Origin: Clusia tigrina | Taxonomy: Eukaryota > Arthropoda > Insecta > Diptera > Clusiidae | Assembly (NCBI GenBank): GCA_920105625.2 | Contig: OV050030.1 | Span: 24,110,516 to 24,174,515 of the forward strand | Reading direction: 5' to 3' | Length of the DNA stretch: 64,000 bases | In this document: positions 51,830-64,000 of the stretch, piece after piece | How the letters are laid out: every line of letters begins with the position of its first letter | Position numbering within the stretch: position 1 is the stretch's first letter | The notes under the pieces: model-generated | The model's database searches: none | Seen by the model: the letters and a program-made list of their open reading frames with translations, nothing else | Told to the model about the DNA's origin: nothing | Translations under genes and position numbers: made by a program

Positions 51830-52432
51830 ACATATTGCTCTTTATAGACTTCCATTGCAACAGTTTTATAATATTTAACGCAAATTCTCTAACAATGGCC
51901 AAATCCTTTGAGCCTTTACTTTACAATTTGAACTCAATATCTTTTTTAACGATATTTCTTTGTCAGTGCCAAAATATACTTTGCTTCATTGCCGCATTAT
52001 AATACAATCTCACAGTGTGTGCTACAGTAAGAGCATATTTTGTGTTGCTGTTTTATGCTGCTCTTGGCTGTGTGTATCCTGCTTCATTTGCAGCCGATAC
52101 AATGACTTTGATTAAATTGGAATTATTGGTAATGCTGGAGCAAGGCTTACTGTACCTAATACCAGATACCACTTTGGCTTTACATCAAATATCCTGCCAG
52201 TTCAAAAAGACAAAATGGTTCAGAACGAGCTTTAGTGCAAAGTTCATTCTTTGCTAATTGTAAAATATTGTATTTCATAGCAGATTAGAATAAAATACTG
52301 GTCCATATAGTTTGAAAAAGTTTTCAATATTTTTAATTAAACCCAACAGCAACGTTTGTTAATTTCATTGTTCTATTTTTGTTGGTTGGACCATTCTGTT
52401 TTAAGTATTGTGTTTTAACTACTTTCTCGATT

Positions 52433-52630
52433 GGCGGCCTCAGTGCTCTAGTGGTAAGCATGCTAGACTCACACTCGGTGGGTCTTGGGTTTGAATCCTG
52501 CCCCGGGCATTGTCTCAGAAATGCTTCTTTCTAAATCTCCTTCTCTGTGAATCAAAGGACTAAGTTGCTAATAGTCATTCCCCCAGCACCTTGCAGATAT
52601 CTTTAATTATGGTGTAATGAATAATAAAAC
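52433..52630 (+). mobile_element. tRNA-derived SINE, near full-length
   Basis: The head (52433-52508) resembles a tRNA. It has an A-box-like TGCTCTAGTGG at 52442-52452 and a B-box-like GGTTTGAATCC about 38 bp later, with CTCACAC where an anticodon loop would fall, suggesting a tRNA-Val(CAC)-like ancestor (tentative). The body then reads AAATGCTTCTTTCTAAATC, ATAGTCATTCCCCC, AGCACCTTGCAGA and TTAATTATGGTGTAATGA, with a short AATAATAAA tail. The body and tail match the other family copies. It would be transcribed by RNA polymerase III and copied by a partner LINE. Confidence 0.75.
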
Positions 52631-54224
52631 TCTCTCGATCAATCTGAAGGAGTAATGGAATCAATTTTGTTGTGATCTCTTATTATCATTTTAGTTTGTG
52701 ACCTCCAATCATCACAATGAAATATGACTTAGTGAGCACACTTCTAAATAAACATATGGCAAACACTAGAATCAATCATTTAAAAACATATTCATTTTCA
52801 CAGTTAATAACATTTTAGATGCATTTTATAACTTACCTAAAAACCATCACATTTAACCTTGCCAGATTGATAGTCCTTATCACAGAGTTTGCGGTGTAAA
52901 TCAGATTTAACTACTTTGATAAAAATGTCGATGCACTGAGTCTGGGTAGCGTAATTTCTATGGAAATGAAATAAAGCTCACAAGGAACAAAAGGACGCTC
53001 CTCTATTTTCTTAGGAACAAAATATTATGTGGACTGCCATAGAACTCAATTATTTGAATCGCAAAGCAGTAAAAATGCAATGTAATGCTAATAGTAGAGA
53101 ACCGAGTTACCCATAACAGGCAGGTCCGCATGTTTGTAGTCAAGTTTGCAGTCATGTGTATTACTTGAACAGAAACTATATCAACATTCCCAATTGGATA
53201 TTATAGGATTAATATCAAGAATATATTTGACAAATATTGTTTGTATAATAAACAGTAAAGTGTTGTCGAACACTTGAGACACTGATCGACTACAAAGTTG
53301 CTTTAAAAAATGTAACATAGAGAATGAAGACTATAATGTGACAGTATGATGGTGCGAATAGGTTCAGATCCTGATAGTTAGACGACTTAAATATATTGTG
53401 TAATAAAAAAATAAATATATCCCATAGGTATCGCCCCATATTGGTGTTTACTTCGGAAGTCAACTTCAAACAAGAAATATACAGAGACACTGGGCGCCAT
53501 AGTGATTAAGGCACATATTTCTTTCTTTATCCACCTTTATAAAAATAATTATTTGTCAGAGGCCAAACAAGGTTTCCTTTGCTTTCATTGGTCTATAGGT
53601 CATTCTTATCAGATGTTGAGCATTGCTAAATTAAAATCTGCCCTTTAGATCATCATGATTATGGTTCAATTTATTTATTTCAAGAAAACTGCAGCTTGAC
53701 CATCAAATTCCAAAGAAAGTAGCATGATTTGTACGAGTATTCTAATCAGCTTACTACAATATTGAATAACATAACTTCTAAACATAATATTTTAGTTTTT
53801 GTAAAAATGTACATTGGAAGTGACTTTGAAGATATTTTATTCAAAAGTTAAATTTGTATTGTTTGGATATACGTCACCATGTAAATTATAGTTAAAAAAA
53901 TGTACGAGTATATTATACAAATCCGTAATAAAGTTCCCATGAAAATCTGTTGTTCGGATCTTCCTTTCATAATTTCTCTTTTATTCCTAAACTATCAAAC
54001 AATATCCTCTTCAAACTTAATGTTCTGCTTATCTTCTAAACACGGATGAATTGAATGTATATAATAATTGTAATCTTCAATAAATGTACTTCACTTTTAT
54101 TATACTATTTAATTTTATCACAAATATCACCATCATTGGAAATTATCAGCCCAGCATCCAGGAACAAAACAGTATAAAATTCAATTTGTGTTTAAGTTTA
54201 TGGAAAAAAAATTCGACTACAAGT
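52631..54224. other. Intergenic DNA downstream of trpl, nothing recognised
   Basis: AT-rich sequence. Its right end must contain the trpl 3' UTR. Confidence 0.45.
54096..54101 (-). terminator. Candidate poly(A) signal of trpl
   Basis: The minus strand reads AATAAA here, about 125 bp beyond the trpl stop codon. Other A-rich signals lie nearby, so the choice is tentative. Confidence 0.4.
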
Positions 54225-61137
<6,913 letters not shown>

Positions 61138-61684
61138 CTGAAAAAAATCCCAACGAAACAAAATGAAACAAGCAACCAAAACGAGGAACGTTCAAGTTTG
61201 CAACAAAATGCTTAAGCTGAAAAGTCGGCTTGGAGATGAATATCAGGCGGCAGAAGCCAACGATGTCGATGTTGAAAGTTGACATTTGGCACTTGTGGCG
61301 CATTAGGCGCCTAATCAAGTGCGCGCAAAAATCCGCGCTGACACACAGCAGTAGAGGCAAAGACAAGAGTTTCAAATGTTTATCGCAGGAGAAAGCACCC
61401 ATACAACTACATATACGAGTACATATACATGCACGTGTAGAAGCAGGTATGGAATTTCGCTTACCCAGTAGGAAATGGCTGGAATGAGAATTGCAAATAA
61501 AGCTCGATTGTACGAGACCTACGTTACTCCCATTCTTCCAATAAAAATACGGTCGTATATTTTAAGAAAGAGCTGATCTTTCAGAATTTTATAAAGTTAC
61601 CTTCCCTTATTTCAAATTTATTTATTAGGATATAATGAATTAGGATTTCACGAAGTCTCAATGAGAAAAATTTTCATTACTAAT

Positions 61685-61800
61685 GCCCTACACCATAATT
61701 AGGGGAATCTAGAAGGAATGGGCACAATTGGTACCAACATCTTAGTTCTTCGACTCGGAAAGAAAGATATAGTAAAAATCATTATAAGACCATATCTTGT
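61685..61800 (-). mobile_element. SINE fragment, minus strand
   Basis: The minus strand shows CTTTCTTTCCGAGTCGAAGA, then ACTAAGATGTTGGTACC, TTGTGCCCATTCC and TAATTATGGTGTAGG. These follow the order of the SINE 3' body but are strongly diverged. No tail is attached. Confidence 0.5.
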
Positions 61801-61857
61801 GCGGTATTGATACTAACATGCTTATCGCAAGATCATGAAAGACGACACAGGAGATGT

Positions 61858-62193
61858 CTAAGTTTTAATATTTGGCAGATTGATGGTTTCAAGATAACCA
61901 AGTGTTTTCTTCAGTCTTATCCCCACTCTGTGGAATAAGACTGAAGGAATTGCTTTAAAAAAGTTCTTAAAAGTGGATCTTCTACAAGTGTATTCTTTTT
62001 CGAAATGCGAAATAGATGCAACTATGAAAATAACTGAGTGCCAGTTTAAAATAACCCCTCTGTTGTCTCGTATTAAGTAATTTGGCAGTGACGGGATTAC
62101 GCTTTCGAATTCGTCACAGGTCTTGGAGTCCAAAATTATATATTTACCACTTTTCTCATCGAAATGAAGATATTTACTTGTATCACAAATCAC
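61858..62193 (-). other. Unrecognised 111-codon open frame
   Basis: An uninterrupted ATG-to-stop frame on the trpl strand, upstream of the first visible trpl exon. It reads KYLHFDEKSGKYIILDSK near the start and HRVGIRLKKTLGYLETINLP near the end. It lacks splice sites matching trpl and I do not recognise a family. It could be a transposon remnant, since a SINE fragment lies just downstream, or chance. Confidence 0.2.
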
Positions 62194-63794
62194 TCGTAAT
62201 ACTTGAATATATACAAATAGTGTGAGAATTATTGATTATAAGAAACGTAAATCCACAGGAAAGAATAAGGAAAACTGGACTGAGCCGTTGGAATTCTGTC
62301 TATCGATTTTGGTACTTTTTCTCTTAAGTAACAATTTGTAATAACAATTAAGTATAACGAATTTCACGTTGCGTAGTTCTGCCTGCTCCTACAGTTATCA
62401 AAGCTCTATGGACACATAATTATGTTCTTTAGACATGATTCAAAAATATTTAAAATATCACCATTTCAATGAAAGTCAAGTTTGAATAGAGAATTGTAGT
62501 TGTCTTTTAAAAATCTCCATACTACGATTTGTAGACATTTTGAAGGGTTTCACCCTCCTGCTTGGAATAGCTTTATGCATTATATGGTAATTATAACTAA
62601 CTAGGCTGTTACAAGCAAACCTATTTATAAATGTATACCTCTAAATATATATCAATAAACTTTCTATTGAGTTTTCTCACGCCTCGCATAATTTGCCTAC
62701 TGGGTATGTACCACAATTTCGTGTTTTTGTTTGTAATCCTCATATGGTAAATTTTGTATTAAATAAAAATGGGAGTGCAAATTGAAATTTTATGTCTGCT
62801 TTGGCGCCCTCGTAATTGACGGTTAAATGCAACCAACGTCATTAGTTGCCAGCAAAGTGTTTGTGTAAAGCTGCTGGGAGGAGTTTGGATGAAAGTTTCA
62901 TTGACTTTTAATTAATCAGATTTCTACCCTTCCGTAACAAATATTGGTATACGAGTACGTGCCTAACAAGTCACATGCTGAACATGAAGATGGTCTGCAG
63001 TTTAAAAGTTGTTGGTTGTAACAGAGCGAGCTCATGGACGAGTTCTGTTACCAGTATCAAACTTTATTAGAAGCATGTCGTGTCGGGTAAATGCAGCTAC
63101 AATGTACACGGTCGCTATCTTGTGTGGCTGGGGTGTGATAAGGGTTTGTCTATATGTGCGATATTTTTAATAGCATCGCAGGAAGTACACGTGTGTACAC
63201 TTTTAAGTGAATTTTCAGGATTTCAAAAGGAAAGTAAATAATAAACTTTCAACAAAGTGATGCAGTGATAAACTTCTTAAGCAACCATAAATAAGTCATA
63301 TCAAACGGTTTACGATTTCTCTTATAAGCATAAGCAGGGATTTTCTTTAACTAGAACAATAACTTTTGTGGCGTTCTTACATCAAAATTGTGAGTGTCCC
63401 AGCAATAAATTCAGAGGGTCGCTATAATCACTGATATCATAGGCTTCATTAATTTGTGTCTGGCTTTTTAACAGTAAAAGGGAGTTTTAAACGAGCTGAA
63501 GTAAACTTTTCTGCCCCACATAAATTGGACAAATTGAATGGTACAACATATGGACAGATGGCTAAATGACGGATCAGGCTGAACTTTGTCGGATACCATA
63601 ACTTATATTAAGTTACTTAGGTTACTAAACGTATTAAATCTTAAAGAAATAGATTAAAAATAAATAAACAAGAATTAAAAACATAATGAAGGTTCAGAAA
63701 GAATATAAATTGCTTGGAACTGCACAACTACTATTGATGGTGATCACACAAAAAGTGATTTGGTTGGATATACCTAGATCGATGTACCTAAGCG

Positions 63795-63798
<4 letters not shown>
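62194..63798. other. Probable trpl upstream intron, nothing recognised
   Basis: AT-rich sequence. The N-terminal ankyrin exons of trpl expected upstream were not found here, so they lie beyond the window. Confidence 0.4.
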
Positions 63799-63852
<54 letters not shown>

Positions 63853-63860
63853 ATATATAT

Positions 63861-63928
<68 letters not shown>

Positions 63929-63933
63929 ATATA

Positions 63934-64000
<67 letters not shown>
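63799..64000. repeat. (AT)n microsatellite running off the window
   Basis: About 200 bp of AT repeats, with interruptions CTATATATATAG near 63851-63862 and TTTAT near 63914-63918, continuing past base 64000. Confidence 0.97.

Overview
The window is nuclear DNA from a higher (cyclorrhaphan) fly, most likely a tephritid fruit fly. The grounds are AT-rich sequence, long introns packed with insect transposons, several mariner lineages, RNase H-bearing non-LTR retrotransposons, and an insect phototransduction-type TRPC channel gene. The species call is inference. No prokaryotic or organellar features were seen.

Two host genes are supported, and they converge. On the + strand, four exons (19193-19298, 19426-20244, 35253-35625, 40718-41462) join in perfect phase. 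They encode the C-terminal 680 residues of a two-pore-domain potassium channel: a long Gln/Thr/Pro-rich then acidic cytoplasmic loop, followed by M3, the second pore (GYGD) and M4. The first pore was not found and is probably left of the window. On the - strand, eleven exons between 61137 and 54225 also join in perfect phase. They give 1055 residues of a TRPC channel, best matched to TRPL: last ankyrin repeat, six membrane segments, pore, TRP box, calmodulin-binding-type basic segment and a Ser/Pro-rich tail. Its N-terminus lies beyond 64000. Both products are cation channels, but no shared regulation can be read from the sequence.

The rest is mostly mobile DNA. From left to right: a mariner copy and a jockey-like fragment (1-1470); a 396-bp piggyBac-like MITE in TTAA (2078-2481); a 1.43-kb solo LTR with GTGG target duplications and four tandem, covarying hairpins (4244-5683); two RNase H non-LTR fragments (5955-7676, 12730-14195) with a mauritiana-type mariner relic between them; a small foldback (16787-16928); a second copy of the first mariner (21108-22310); an internally deleted Transib-like transposon whose ends read CACAGTG with a CGATG duplication (24200-26365); a nearly intact mariner nested in a non-LTR fragment (about 29325-30990); a 204-bp imperfect hairpin (31085-31288); another RT fragment; and a 675-bp solo LTR carrying a dense heat-shock-element array (33230-33912) inside the K2P intron. 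A frameshifted sister mariner (43000-44287), a 662-bp (AT)n tract, and six copies of a tRNA-derived SINE family complete the set.

The best candidates for something undescribed are the covarying hairpin array in the first LTR, the HSE-rich solo LTR beside a K2P exon, the Transib-like element with V(D)J-type heptamers, the SINE family, and an over-represented dispersed octamer TACGAGTA.
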